Shown: positions 17,954-25,759 of the stretch, in pieces | Layout: every line of letters starts with the position of its first letter | Position numbering within the stretch: the stretch's first letter is position 1 | Origin: Azospirillum brasilense | Lineage (GTDB): Bacteria; Pseudomonadota; Alphaproteobacteria; Azospirillales; Azospirillaceae | NCBI RefSeq assembly: GCF_001315015.1 | Contig: NZ_CP012915.1 | Location: 620,001-684,000 of the forward strand | Reading direction: 5' to 3' | DNA: 64,000 nt | Notes under the pieces: model-generated | Seen by the model: only the letters and a program-made list of their open reading frames with translations | Told to the model about the DNA's origin: nothing | The model's database searches: none | Made by a program: the position numbers and the translations under genes

Positions 17954-18742
17954 TCAGTGGGTGAGGATCTGGCCGAGGAAGTTGCGGGTCCGCTCGGACC
18001 TCGGATTCGTGAAGAACTCGGCGGGGGTGGCCTGCTCGACGATCTCGCCGCGGTCCATGAAGATGACGCGGTCGGCGACCGACTTGGCGAAGCCCATCTC
18101 GTGCGTGACGCACAGCATGGTCATGCCGTCCTCGGCCAGCCCGATCATGGTGTCCAGCACTTCCTTGACCATCTCGGGGTCGAGCGCCGAGGTCGGCTCG
18201 TCGAACAGCATGACCTTGGGGTTCATGCACAGCGACCGCGCGATGGCGACGCGCTGCTGCTGCCCGCCGGAAAGCTGGCCGGGGTACTTGTCCGCCTGCT
18301 CCGGGATGCGCACGCGGGCCAGATACTTCATGGCGATGTCGCGCGCCTCCTGCTTGGAGGTGCCGCGCACCCGCATGGGCGCCAGCATACAGTTCTCGAC
18401 CACGGTCAGGTGCGGGAACAGGTTGAACTGCTGGAACACCATTCCGACGTCGCGCCGCACCTGATCGAGGTGGCGGTGGTGGGCGTCGATGGTGACGCCG
18501 TTGACGGTGATCGTGCCCTTCTGGTGCTTCTCAAGCTGGTTGATGCAGCGGATCAGCGTGGACTTGCCGGAGCCCGAGGGGCCGCAGATGACGATCCGCT
18601 CGCCCTTGTGGACCTCCAGTTCGATGTCCTTCAGCACATGGAAGCTGTCGTACCATTTCTGGACGCCGGCCATGCGGATGACGACCTCGCCGCTGACCGG
18701 CCGCGGCGCGGGGACGTCCGTGGTATCGTAAGCCGAGGCCAT
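17954..18742 (-). CDS. Polar amino acid-type ABC importer ATPase
   Basis: 262 aa. Walker [10 protein letters not shown] at about residues 53-61, signature [17 protein letters not shown] near 158-174, Walker [17 protein letters not shown] near 179-194, and the H-loop [16 protein letters not shown]. The pattern (Glu-rich [14 protein letters not shown] after the His) is that of the GlnQ/HisP/AapP group. Its partner binding protein and two permeases lie immediately upstream in the same operon. Confidence 0.93.
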   Translation of the reverse strand: MASAYDTTDVPAPRPVSGEVVIRMAGVQKWYDSFHVLKDIELEVHKGERIVICGPSGSGKSTLIRCINQLEKHQKGTITVNGVTIDAHHRHLDQVRRDVGMVFQQFNLFPHLTVVENCMLAPMRVRGTSKQEARDIAMKYLARVRIPEQADKYPGQLSGGQQQRVAIARSLCMNPKVMLFDEPTSALDPEMVKEVLDTMIGLAEDGMTMLCVTHEMGFAKSVADRVIFMDRGEIVEQATPAEFFTNPRSERTRNFLGQILTH

Positions 18743-18765
18743 GGGGGACTCCTCCTTTATCCAAA

Positions 18766-18795
18766 CCCTCTCCCCTCAGGGGGGAGGGGAGAGGG
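18766..18795. repeat. Intra-operon CCCTCTCCCCT hairpin
   Basis: Perfect 11-bp arms, CCCTCTCCCCT (18766-18776) and AGGGGAGAGGG (18785-18795), with an 8-base loop, lie between the binding-protein and ATPase genes. Placed within an operon, it may stabilise the upstream binding-protein mRNA and raise its dosage. Confidence 0.6.
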
Positions 18796-18806
18796 GATGT
18801 GGGACG

Positions 18807-19607
18807 TTACGACTTGGTCAGCGGGGGCAGGTCGGTGCCCAGCCACTTCTTGTGGACCTCGTTCAGTTCGCCGTTCGACTTCGCGGTCTCGATGAACTCG
18901 TTGACCCACTTCAGCAGGGCGTCCTGGCCCTTGCGCATGGCGATGCCCTGGACCTGACGGTTCAGCACGAACTTCATCTCGTAGTTGGCCTGCGGGGCCA
19001 GCTTCTTGATTTCCTTGGTGACCACGTTGCTGAGGCCCAGCGCGTCCACCTGACCGGACAGCATCGCCTGCACGGCGCTGGCGTCGTCGTCGAAGCGCAT
19101 GATGCGCGCGTCCTTCGGTGCGACGGCGGTCAGGGCGTTGTCCTGGGTGCTGGCGCGGGCGACGCCGACGCGCTTGCCCGACAGCTCCGCGGCCTCCTTG
19201 ATCTTGGTGTTGGCCGGAGCGACCAGACCGATCTCGATGGCGGCGTAGGGCTCGGAGAACTGCACCTGCTCGGCGCGGGCCGGGGTGATGCCCAGCGAGG
19301 CGACCAGCAGGTCGACCTTGTTGGTCAGCAGGTAGGGGATGCGGTTCGGGCCGGTGACCGGGACGATCTCCACCGGGACTCCCATGTGCTTGCCCAGCAG
19401 CTTGGCGACGTCGGCGTCGTAGCCGTCCGGCTTGCCGTCGGCGGTGGTGATGCCGAAGGGCGGGAAGTCCACCAGCATGCCGATGGTCAGCTTGCCCTTC
19501 GACTTGATCTCGTCGACGGTCTGGGCGGCGGCCGGAGCAGCCAGGGCGACGGCGGCGGCCATCATGGCGCCGGCGACGGCGAGGCGGCGGGTGATCGACA
19601 GGGTCAT
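18807..19607 (-). CDS. Polar amino acid-type ABC transporter binding protein
   Basis: 266 aa with a Sec signal peptide (ITRRLAVAGAMMAAAVAL, cleavage after AAA near residue 28). The mature protein is a type II SBP_bac_3 domain: GKLTIGMLVDFPPFGITTADGKPDGYDADVAK-like start (residues about 37-68), VPVTGPNRIPYLLTNKVDLLV in the middle and SEPYAAIEIGLV after it. The family binds amino acids, opines and related small acids. The operon context (hydroxyacid dehydrogenase, keto-acid hydratase, LacI regulator) suggests a hydroxy- or sugar-acid-like ligand rather than a standard amino acid. Confidence 0.92.
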   Translation of the reverse strand: MTLSITRRLAVAGAMMAAAVALAAPAAAQTVDEIKSKGKLTIGMLVDFPPFGITTADGKPDGYDADVAKLLGKHMGVPVEIVPVTGPNRIPYLLTNKVDLLVASLGITPARAEQVQFSEPYAAIEIGLVAPANTKIKEAAELSGKRVGVARASTQDNALTAVAPKDARIMRFDDDASAVQAMLSGQVDALGLSNVVTKEIKKLAPQANYEMKFVLNRQVQGIAMRKGQDALLKWVNEFIETAKSNGELNEVHKKWLGTDLPPLTKS

Positions 19608-19643
19608 TGGGGTTTCCTCACTGTTCTTATGAAAACGGGGATA

Positions 19644-20297
19644 TCAACGGGTAGCGAGGGCGTAGCGCCGCTCCAGACGGGCGCTGAGCAGCGACAGCGG
19701 CCAGCACATCAGGAAGTAGAGCACCGCCACGATCCCGAACACCAGGAAGGGCTGGAAGGTGGCGTTGTTGACGATCTGCCCGGCGCGGGTCAGCTCGGTG
19801 AAGCCGATGATGGCGGCCAGCGACGTGCTCTTGATGAGCTGCACCAGGAAGCCAACGGTCGGCGGCACCGCGACCTTCACCGCCTGCGGCAGGATCACGT
19901 AGCGCATCAGCCCGGGATAGCGCAGGCCGAGCGCCGAGGCGGCCTCCCACTGGCCGCGCGGCACCGCCTGGATGCAGCCCCGCCAGATCTCGCCGAGGAA
20001 GGCGCTGGCGTTCAGCGTCAGGCCCAGCGCGGCGGCGGCCCAGGGGTTGAGGTCGAGCCCCATCACCGTGGCGCCGAAGAACACCAGGAAGAGCTGCATC
20101 AGCAGCGGCGTGCCCTGGAAGAGCTGGATGTAGCCGGTGGCGGCCAGCCGCACCGCCTTGATCTCCGACGTGCGGGCCAACGCGATGACCAGCCCGACCG
20201 TGGCGCCCCCGATGAAGGCGATGGCCGACAGCGCCAGCGTCCATTGCACGGCGCTGAGGAGGAAGAGGAATTCGTTGTAACTGAAGGCGCGGATCAT
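19644..20297 (-). CDS. ABC transporter permease, HisM/GlnP family (second)
   Basis: 217 aa with five hydrophobic segments and the His/Glu/Gln/Arg/opine permease signature: QLFQGTPLLMQLFLVFFG near residues 57-74 and the EAA loop EAASALGLRYPGLMRYVILPQ near 133-153. It follows the first permease gene after 14 bases, and the two would form a heterodimer. Confidence 0.92.
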   Translation of the reverse strand: MIRAFSYNEFLFLLSAVQWTLALSAIAFIGGATVGLVIALARTSEIKAVRLAATGYIQLFQGTPLLMQLFLVFFGATVMGLDLNPWAAAALGLTLNASAFLGEIWRGCIQAVPRGQWEAASALGLRYPGLMRYVILPQAVKVAVPPTVGFLVQLIKSTSLAAIIGFTELTRAGQIVNNATFQPFLVFGIVAVLYFLMCWPLSLLSARLERRYALATR

Positions 20298-20311
20298 GGT
20301 TCGGCCCTCCC

Positions 20312-20986
20312 TCAGCGCCGGTCGGTGTCGTAGGCGAAGGCCAGCTTGTAGATGCCGGCGAACAGCGCGGAGAACATCATCGCCAGCGCCAGATAGATGC
20401 CGGTGACCACGATGTAGATCTCGAAGCTGCGGAAGGTCTGCGACTGGATGTTGTTGGCGACCGAGGTCAGCTCGTCCGCCGAGATCGCCGAGACCACGCT
20501 GGAGCTGAGCATCAACAGGATGAACTGGCTGGTCAACGCGGGGTAGACGGTGCGCAGCGCCGGCTTGATGACGATGTAACGGAAGACCTGCAACGGCTTC
20601 AGCCCCAGCGCCAGCCCAGCCTCGATCTGGCCCTTTTGGATCGATTCGATTCCGGCCCGGATGATCTCCGTCGCGTAGGCGCCGACATTGACCACCATGG
20701 CGATCAGCGCCGCGAGGTCGGGTGACAGGCGGACGCCCATGGTCGGCAGGCCGAAGAAGATCAGGAAGATCTGCACCAGGAAGGGCGTGTTGCGCACCAC
20801 CTCGATGTAGGCGTTGATCACCCAGCGGACCGGCTTCGGCCCGGATGTCTTGCCCAGCGCGCAGAGAATCGCGACGATCAGGCCGAGAACCATGGCGCCG
20901 ATCGACAATTGCACGGTCAGCCAAGCGCCCTGGAGCAGATAGTCCCAGGACTCGATGACCGCCTTGAAATCGAAGGTGTAGTTCAC
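20312..20986 (-). CDS. ABC transporter permease, HisM/GlnP family (first gene of operon)
   Basis: 224 aa starting at GTG 20986 (VNYTFDFKAVIESW), chosen because GGAGGAA lies 7-13 bases upstream; a longer frame extends further but is arginine-rich and not membrane-like. Motifs include EVVRNTPFLVQIFLIFFG near residue 66-83 and the cytoplasmic loop EAGLALGLKPLQVFRYIVIKP. It is the promoter-proximal gene of the seven-gene leftward operon. Confidence 0.9.
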   Translation of the reverse strand: MNYTFDFKAVIESWDYLLQGAWLTVQLSIGAMVLGLIVAILCALGKTSGPKPVRWVINAYIEVVRNTPFLVQIFLIFFGLPTMGVRLSPDLAALIAMVVNVGAYATEIIRAGIESIQKGQIEAGLALGLKPLQVFRYIVIKPALRTVYPALTSQFILLMLSSSVVSAISADELTSVANNIQSQTFRSFEIYIVVTGIYLALAMMFSALFAGIYKLAFAYDTDRR

Positions 20987-21140
20987 GGGCTTTTCCTCCG
21001 CATCCGGGCCGGCTGCATCCGGACCAGGGCGCTGCGCGCGTTCGGTGAACGGTCCCTTGCGCGGGATTCTCGTTGTCGGCCTCTCGTCGTCCGGCGGGCC
21101 GTGGCGATGCCTCCGGCGCCGGATGTTGGAGGGGAGCCTA

Positions 21141-21156
21141 TTTGGATCGATCCAAA
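21141..21156. promoter_or_regulatory. Palindromic operator, probable LacI-family site
   Basis: TTTGGATCGATCCAAA is a perfect 16-bp palindrome with a central CG, the classic geometry of LacI-family operators. It lies 155 bases upstream of the first gene of the leftward operon that encodes a LacI-family regulator (15925-16977). I infer it is that regulator's site. Confidence 0.6.
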
Positions 21157-21285
21157 CGCGCAAGATGGAAAACGCAGCGCTGCGAAAATTAATTCGTGCA
21201 ACCAACAATCATCCCGCGAATTTCCTCTGATGATACTAAACCGCGATGGTGCGTCCCCGAACGGACGCTTGCGCCGCGCCGCGTC

Positions 21286-21299
21286 TTGACGATGATCAA
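21286..21299. promoter_or_regulatory. Candidate FNR/FixK-type box upstream of moeA
   Basis: TTGACGATGATCAA fits TTGA-N6-TCAA, the core of FNR/FixK/Anr sites (consensus TTGAT-N4-ATCAA), with one deviation. Its centre is about 95 bases before the moeA start. It would link molybdenum cofactor synthesis to low oxygen. Confidence 0.5.
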
Positions 21300-21387
21300 G
21301 GTGGAAGAGAACCGCGCACCGGACTATCCGGGGTGATATGACGCGGTGCCGCCCTCCAGGGCGGCCCCAAGGGAGAAGGATTGTCGC

Positions 21388-22638
21388 ATGGACTGCTTCG
21401 CCGGCCCCGGCCCTGCCGCCCCCATCCCGCTGGACGAGGCGTTGGCCCGCGTGCAGCGGACCTACGGCACGGTGACGGAGCCCGAGGAGGTGCCGTTGCG
21501 CGCCGCCCTCGGCCGCATCCTGGCGGAACCGGTGACGGCGACGGTGAACGTGCCGCCAGTCGCCGTCTCGGCGATGGACGGCTGGGGATTCGGCACGGCG
21601 GACGGTGCCGAAGTGGGCGAATTCCGGCGGCTGGCCGTGGTGGGGCGTGTGCCCGCCGGCTCCGTCTTCCCCGGTACGGTTGGGCAGGGCGAAGCGGTGC
21701 GCATCTTCACGGGCGCGCCGATTCCGGTGGGGGTGGACACCGTCGCCATGCAGGAGGACTGCCGGGCCGAGGACGGCGCGGTGCTGGTGCCCGCCACCCT
21801 CAAGCGCGGCGCCAACATCCGCGACGCCGGTGAGGACATGACAGCGGGGTCCGTCGTGCTGACTCCCGGCCTGCGGCTGCGCGCCCAGGAGGTCGGTCTG
21901 GCCGCCGCGGTCGGGCGGTCGAGCCTGTCGGTGCGCAAGCGTCTGCGCGTCGTCCTGTTCTCCACCGGCGACGAGCTGCGCGAGCCGGGGACGGTCAAGC
22001 CGGAGGGCACGATCTACGACGCCAACCGCTACACGCTGGCCGCCCAGCTCGACGCGCTGGGGGCGGACGTGCGCGACCTCGGCATCCTGCCCGACAAGCC
22101 GGACGTGACCCGCGCCGCTCTGGCCGATGCCGCGGCGACCGCCGACCTCGTCGTCACCTCCGGCGGTGCGTCGGTGGGGGAGGAGGACCATGTGAAGAGG
22201 GTGGTCGGCGAGCTTGGCTCCGTCGACCTGTGGAAGCTCGCCCTGAAGCCGGGTAAGCCTCTGGCGCTTGGGCGCATCGGCACCACGCCGTTCCTTGGCC
22301 TGCCGGGCAACCCGGTCTCGGCCATGGTGACCTTCATGCTGGTGGGCCGCCCGCTGGTGCTGCGCCTGTCGGGGGCGGAGAGCGCGCCGACCCCCCGCTG
22401 CCTCGTCGTCGCCGGCTTCGAGTTCAGGAAGAAGCCGGGGCGGCGGGAGTTCCTGCGCGCCCGTCTGGCGACCGGACCCGATGGCCGCCCAGTCGCCCAC
22501 AAGTTCCCCAGCGACAGTTCCGGCGTCCTGACCTCGATGGTCGAGGCCGACGGGCTGGTCGACATGCCGGCCGACGCCACCGTGATCCATAACGGGGACA
22601 TGGTGGAGTTTCTGCCCTTCACCGGGCTGTTCGCCTGA
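21388..22638 (+). CDS. moeA: Molybdopterin molybdotransferase MoeA
   Basis: 416 aa. Inserts molybdate into adenylylated molybdopterin. Visible features: SAMDGWGF near residue 52-59, the segment RIFTGAPIPVGVDTVAMQED near 106-125, KRGANIRDAGEDM near 137, STGDEL near 192-197, the nucleotide-binding motif TSGGASVGEEDHVKR near 255-269, KPGKPLALG near 284, and LPGNPVSAMVTF near 305-316. GGGAGAAGG about 8 bases before ATG 21388 supports the start; a GTG at 21346 is less likely. No other moa/moe genes are adjacent, but the DUF2478-DUF364 gene downstream on the other strand may be functionally linked. Confidence 0.95.
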   Translation: MDCFAGPGPAAPIPLDEALARVQRTYGTVTEPEEVPLRAALGRILAEPVTATVNVPPVAVSAMDGWGFGTADGAEVGEFRRLAVVGRVPAGSVFPGTVGQGEAVRIFTGAPIPVGVDTVAMQEDCRAEDGAVLVPATLKRGANIRDAGEDMTAGSVVLTPGLRLRAQEVGLAAAVGRSSLSVRKRLRVVLFSTGDELREPGTVKPEGTIYDANRYTLAAQLDALGADVRDLGILPDKPDVTRAALADAAATADLVVTSGGASVGEEDHVKRVVGELGSVDLWKLALKPGKPLALGRIGTTPFLGLPGNPVSAMVTFMLVGRPLVLRLSGAESAPTPRCLVVAGFEFRKKPGRREFLRARLATGPDGRPVAHKFPSDSSGVLTSMVEADGLVDMPADATVIHNGDMVEFLPFTGLFA

Positions 22639-22649
22639 GCGCCGGACGA

Positions 22650-22675
22650 CCCCTCTCCCGGGGACGGGAGAGGGG
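22650..22675. terminator. Hairpin between convergent moeA and DUF1244 genes
   Basis: CCCCTCTCCC (22650-22659) pairs perfectly with GGGAGAGGGG (22666-22675) around a 6-base loop. It sits between two convergent stop codons and shares the CCCTCTCCC core of other repeats in the window. No T-run follows on either strand. Confidence 0.5.
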
Positions 22676-22683
22676 GAGAGCCC

Positions 22684-23010
22684 TTACTTCTTGGGCATAT
22701 GGCCGCTGATCTCGGCGTGCAGGGGCTTGGTGTCCTCGAAGGTCTTCTGCTGCTCGGGGGTAGCTTCCTTCTGGTGCTTCGCCTTCCATTCCGAATAGGG
22801 CATGCCGTAGACGGCGATGCGGGCCTCTTCGTCGGTCAGCGGCACGTTCCGCTCCTTGGCGGCGGCGGCGTACCATTTGGACAGGCAGTTGCGGCAGAAG
22901 CCGGCCAGATTCATCAGGTCGATGTTCTGCACATCGGTGCGCTTCTGAAGATGCGCGACCAGACCGCGGAACGCGGCGGCTTCCAGCTCGGTGCGGGTCT
23001 TCTCGTCCAT
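22684..23010 (-). CDS. DUF1244 domain protein
   Basis: 108 aa, matching the DUF1244 family throughout: a helical start (TELEAAAFRGLVAHLQKRTDVQNIDLM), then AGFCRNCLSKWYAAAA with a conserved CxxC, and VYGMPYSEWKAKHQ. No function is established; the CxxC and compact size suggest a small metal- or redox-related protein. It starts 11 bases downstream of the DUF2478/DUF364 gene and is probably cotranscribed with it. Confidence 0.88.
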   Translation of the reverse strand: MDEKTRTELEAAAFRGLVAHLQKRTDVQNIDLMNLAGFCRNCLSKWYAAAAKERNVPLTDEEARIAVYGMPYSEWKAKHQKEATPEQQKTFEDTKPLHAEISGHMPKK

Positions 23011-23021
23011 TCCAATCCCTC

Positions 23022-24260
23022 TCAATTCTGTTCGTTGTGCAGCGTGACGAAGCGGCCATGGCGGTGGAAGCTCTGGGACGAGCCGCCGGCCAGGATCGCC
23101 TCGGCCACGGCGTCGCGGTTCTCCACCACGAAGCCGGCCAGCGCGGCGACGCCGTAGCGGAACAGCCGCGGGGTCAGCGGCGTCCCCGGCCCGACCAGGG
23201 CGACGCGGGTGCCCTCGGCCACCGACAGCAGACGGGGCAGGCTGCGGTTGGTCAGGGTGGAGGCGGTGATCGCCGCGCCCTCCGCGCCCGGCAGCAGCCA
23301 TTCCCCGGCGGCTTCCGGATACTCACCGTCGCTGGGGTTCATTTCGACGACATGGGCGTTGGGCAGGCGCCGGGCAATCTGGGGGAAGGCCCCGAAGACG
23401 ACCACGCGCCCCTCCATCCCGGTGAACAGGTCAAGCCCATTGGCCGTGGAGCCGGTCAGGTCGGGGCGGTTGTAGTGGGCGTTCAGCGCGGCCATGCCGA
23501 CCGCGGCCTCCTGCGGGTCCCAGGAGCGCGCGGCGTGGGCGGCCAGTCCGGCGAGGCCGACCCCGGCCCAGCGCGCCGGATCGGGCGGCGGCGCCGATTG
23601 CGGGCGGGCGGCCAGCCCGATGCCGGGTCCCCGGGCGCCGTCCGTCTCCACCATGATCCATTTGGCGCCGATGGTGATGGCGCGGACCTCGGCGTCCTCC
23701 ACCCCGTGCAGCAGGTCGTCGTAGAGCCGGTGCGCCCCCCACCAGCGCCACAGCGCGTCCTCGTCCGGCGAGATCAGCGCGGTGAAGCCGCCGGTGAAGC
23801 TCTGCCACTCGTTGAGGAAGCGGCTGCCGACGCTGGTCAGCACCGGGATGCCCTCGGCGATGCCGGCCAGCAGTTCGTCCGCCAGCCCTTCGCCGTGCGC
23901 TTCCAGCCCGGCGAACTTGTTGACCACCAACAGGTCGGCGCGCTCCGCGATGGCGCGGCGCAGCGCCTGGCTGGCCTCGGCCACCCCCTGCGGATCGACG
24001 CGGCAGGACTGCGACTGGCGGCCCAGATGCTGAGAGATGTCGTAGGCTTGGCCGGTGGCGACGTCGACCAGTTCCATCAGGTCGGCGCAGTCGCCGGGCG
24101 CGCCGGTGTTTCGCTGGATCACGCCGCCGACGCGGAAGCCGCGCCGCTGCAATTCCATCACGAACCGGTCGATCATCGCGTCCACGGCGGTGGAGCCGGG
24201 GCCATGGACCACCGCGCCGGGACGCAGCGGGGGCGGAACCGCGGGGCGCAGGGTCGGCAT
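23022..24260 (-). CDS. DUF2478-DUF4213-DUF364 fusion protein (putative metal/molybdenum-linked)
   Basis: 412 aa. Residues about 20-175 resemble DUF2478, a nucleotide-binding-like domain often near molybdate transport genes (GFRVGGVIQRNTG; DLLVVNKFAGLEAHGEGL; GIPVLTSVGSRFLNEWQSF). A middle stretch (RWAGVGLAGLAAHAARSWD, then AVGMAALNAHYNR) resembles DUF4213, and residues about 300-400 resemble DUF364, a putative heavy-metal chelation domain (VVVFGAFPQIARRL; VVEMNPSDGEYPEAA; TASTLTNRSLPRLL; VGPGTPLTPRLFRYGV). I know these domains mainly as separate proteins, so the fusion suggests one metal-handling task. It lies opposite moeA, upstream of DUF1244 and downstream of a TusA-like gene. The molybdenum link is inference. 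Confidence 0.8.
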   Translation of the reverse strand: MPTLRPAVPPPLRPGAVVHGPGSTAVDAMIDRFVMELQRRGFRVGGVIQRNTGAPGDCADLMELVDVATGQAYDISQHLGRQSQSCRVDPQGVAEASQALRRAIAERADLLVVNKFAGLEAHGEGLADELLAGIAEGIPVLTSVGSRFLNEWQSFTGGFTALISPDEDALWRWWGAHRLYDDLLHGVEDAEVRAITIGAKWIMVETDGARGPGIGLAARPQSAPPPDPARWAGVGLAGLAAHAARSWDPQEAAVGMAALNAHYNRPDLTGSTANGLDLFTGMEGRVVVFGAFPQIARRLPNAHVVEMNPSDGEYPEAAGEWLLPGAEGAAITASTLTNRSLPRLLSVAEGTRVALVGPGTPLTPRLFRYGVAALAGFVVENRDAVAEAILAGGSSQSFHRHGRFVTLHNEQN

Positions 24261-24292
24261 GGGGCGGGCTCCTTCAGGGATGGAGATGAGGG

Positions 24293-24529
24293 TCACGCGG
24301 CGGAGGTCCCGCGGCGGATGTGGTACACGAACACCTCGCCGCGCGTCTCGTGCGCCAGCAGCACGTTGTCGGTCGTGTTGCAGAAATGCTTGAAGTCGAT
24401 GATCGACGCCGGGTCGGTGGCGTAGACGATCACCTCCTCCCCCTCGGCCATTTTGTCCAGCAGGGCGCGCGTCCGCAGGATGGGCAGCGGGCAATGCAGC
24501 CCCTTCACGTCGAGTTCCTTGGCCGACAC
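24293..24529 (-). CDS. TusA-family sulfurtransferase-like protein
   Basis: 78 aa, starting at GTG 24529 with AGAGG nine bases upstream. The sequence ELDVKGLHCPLPILRTRALLDKM holds the TusA/SirA CPxP-type motif (Cys-Pro-Leu-Pro) and is followed by GEEVIVYATDPASIIDFKHFC, the second conserved TusA block. TusA proteins carry persulfide sulfur for tRNA thiolation, Fe-S or molybdenum-cofactor chemistry. Position 32 bases upstream of the DUF2478/DUF364 gene suggests a sulfur-delivery role there. An arginine-rich upstream extension of the frame is not credible. Confidence 0.88.
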   Translation of the reverse strand: MSAKELDVKGLHCPLPILRTRALLDKMAEGEEVIVYATDPASIIDFKHFCNTTDNVLLAHETRGEVFVYHIRRGTSAA

Positions 24530-24718
24530 GGACGTAACCTCTTCTTCTGCATGGGCACCGGACGCCGCGACTGTAGCGGGTTCGCGCCTCCGTCTCCACC
24601 GTTCCCATAGATTTGGCGTTCCGGACAGTTTGGCGGCCCAGAGGCCCAGGGCACCTTTGCCGGGCTGGGATGTTAGCCAGGGAAACGGATTCGAACGAAC
24701 AATGCGGGAGCAACGCTT

Positions 24719-25759
24719 ATGGCCGGTCGGCATTTCGACAAGGTGGTGGTCATTACCGGGGCGTCCAGCGGGATCGGCCGGGCGACCGCGCTGGAGTTCG
24801 CGCGCCACGGCGCCGCGGTGGTTCTGGCGGCGCGGCGCCACGCCGCCCTGCACGAGGTCGCGGAGGACTGCATCGAGGCCGGGGGGCGGGCCATGGTCGT
24901 ACCCACCGACGTGCGCGACCAGGAGCAGATGAACCGGTTGGCCGAGCGCGCCATCGAGGTGTTCGGCGGGATCGACGTCTGGGTGAACAACGCGGGCGTG
25001 ATCGCCTTCGGGCGCTTCGAGGAGACTCCGCAGGATGTGTTCGAGGAGGTGATGCGCACCAACTTCTTCGGGACCGCCAACGGCTGCCGCGCCGTGCTGC
25101 CGCATTTCCTGGAGCGGGGGGAGGGCACGGTCATCAACGTCGCCTCGCTGGCCTCGATCGTCGGGCAGCGCTACGCCGCCGCCTACGCCGCCAGCAAGTT
25201 CGCGGTGCGTGGCTTCTCCGAAACGCTGCGGCAGGAGCTGGTGGAGGACCCCGGCATCCAGGTCTGCACCGTGCTGCCCGGCCCCATCGACACGCCGCTG
25301 TGGCAGCATGGCGCGAACTACACCGGCCGCGCTGTCAAGGCGATGACGCCGCTGCGCCCGCCGGAGGAGGTCGCCGAAGCGATCCTGCGCTTGGCCGAGA
25401 GTCCCCGGCCCGAGCTGTTCGTCGGCGCCGCGGGACGCTCCGCGGCCCTGCCGCATGCGGTGGCACCGGCGCTGGCCGACCGCATGCTGGCGCACCGGAT
25501 GGACCGCGATATGTTCGACAACCGTCCGGCCCATGACACCTCCGGCGGCGTTCTGGAGGCCATGCCGGACTATCGGGAGGCAAGCGGCGGCTGGATGGAG
25601 CGAGCGGCGGCGCGGGCGCCGCAAGGCCGGGTGGAGGGACGCCGCGTCTTGTGCTGGACCAATGTCGCCTTGTTCCTGCTGCCCATCGGCCTGATGAGCC
25701 GCCTGCCCGCCCAGGTTTGGGAGCGGCGGACGTGGCGCGATTTGAGGGTCAGGCCGTGA
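24719..25759 (+). CDS. SDR-family oxidoreductase with C-terminal hydrophobic tail
   Basis: 346 aa. Classical short-chain dehydrogenase: VVVITGASSGIGRATALEF (TGxxxGxG) at residues about 8-26, NNAG near 90, catalytic Ser in INVASLASIVG near 140-150 and YAASK near 157-161 (Tyr, Lys). AARRHA after strand 2 favours NADP(H). After the catalytic domain an extra stretch of about 100 residues ends in the hydrophobic segment TNVALFLLPIGLMS, a possible membrane anchor. GGGAGC precedes the ATG. The gene ends 11 bases inside the convergent TauE/SafE gene. The substrate is unknown. Confidence 0.9.
   Translation: MAGRHFDKVVVITGASSGIGRATALEFARHGAAVVLAARRHAALHEVAEDCIEAGGRAMVVPTDVRDQEQMNRLAERAIEVFGGIDVWVNNAGVIAFGRFEETPQDVFEEVMRTNFFGTANGCRAVLPHFLERGEGTVINVASLASIVGQRYAAAYAASKFAVRGFSETLRQELVEDPGIQVCTVLPGPIDTPLWQHGANYTGRAVKAMTPLRPPEEVAEAILRLAESPRPELFVGAAGRSAALPHAVAPALADRMLAHRMDRDMFDNRPAHDTSGGVLEAMPDYREASGGWMERAAARAPQGRVEGRRVLCWTNVALFLLPIGLMSRLPAQVWERRTWRDLRVRP

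Larger units (their letters stand above)
20987..21387. other. 401-bp divergent regulatory gap (transport operon / moeA)
   Basis: No convincing gene was seen in this gap. It contains the leader of the leftward operon, a perfect palindrome at 21141-21156, an AT-richer stretch around 21180-21240 that stands out from the GC-rich surroundings and probably holds the leftward promoter, an FNR/FixK-type box at 21286-21299 and the moeA ribosome site. No clear -35/-10 pair could be assigned with confidence. Confidence 0.6.
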
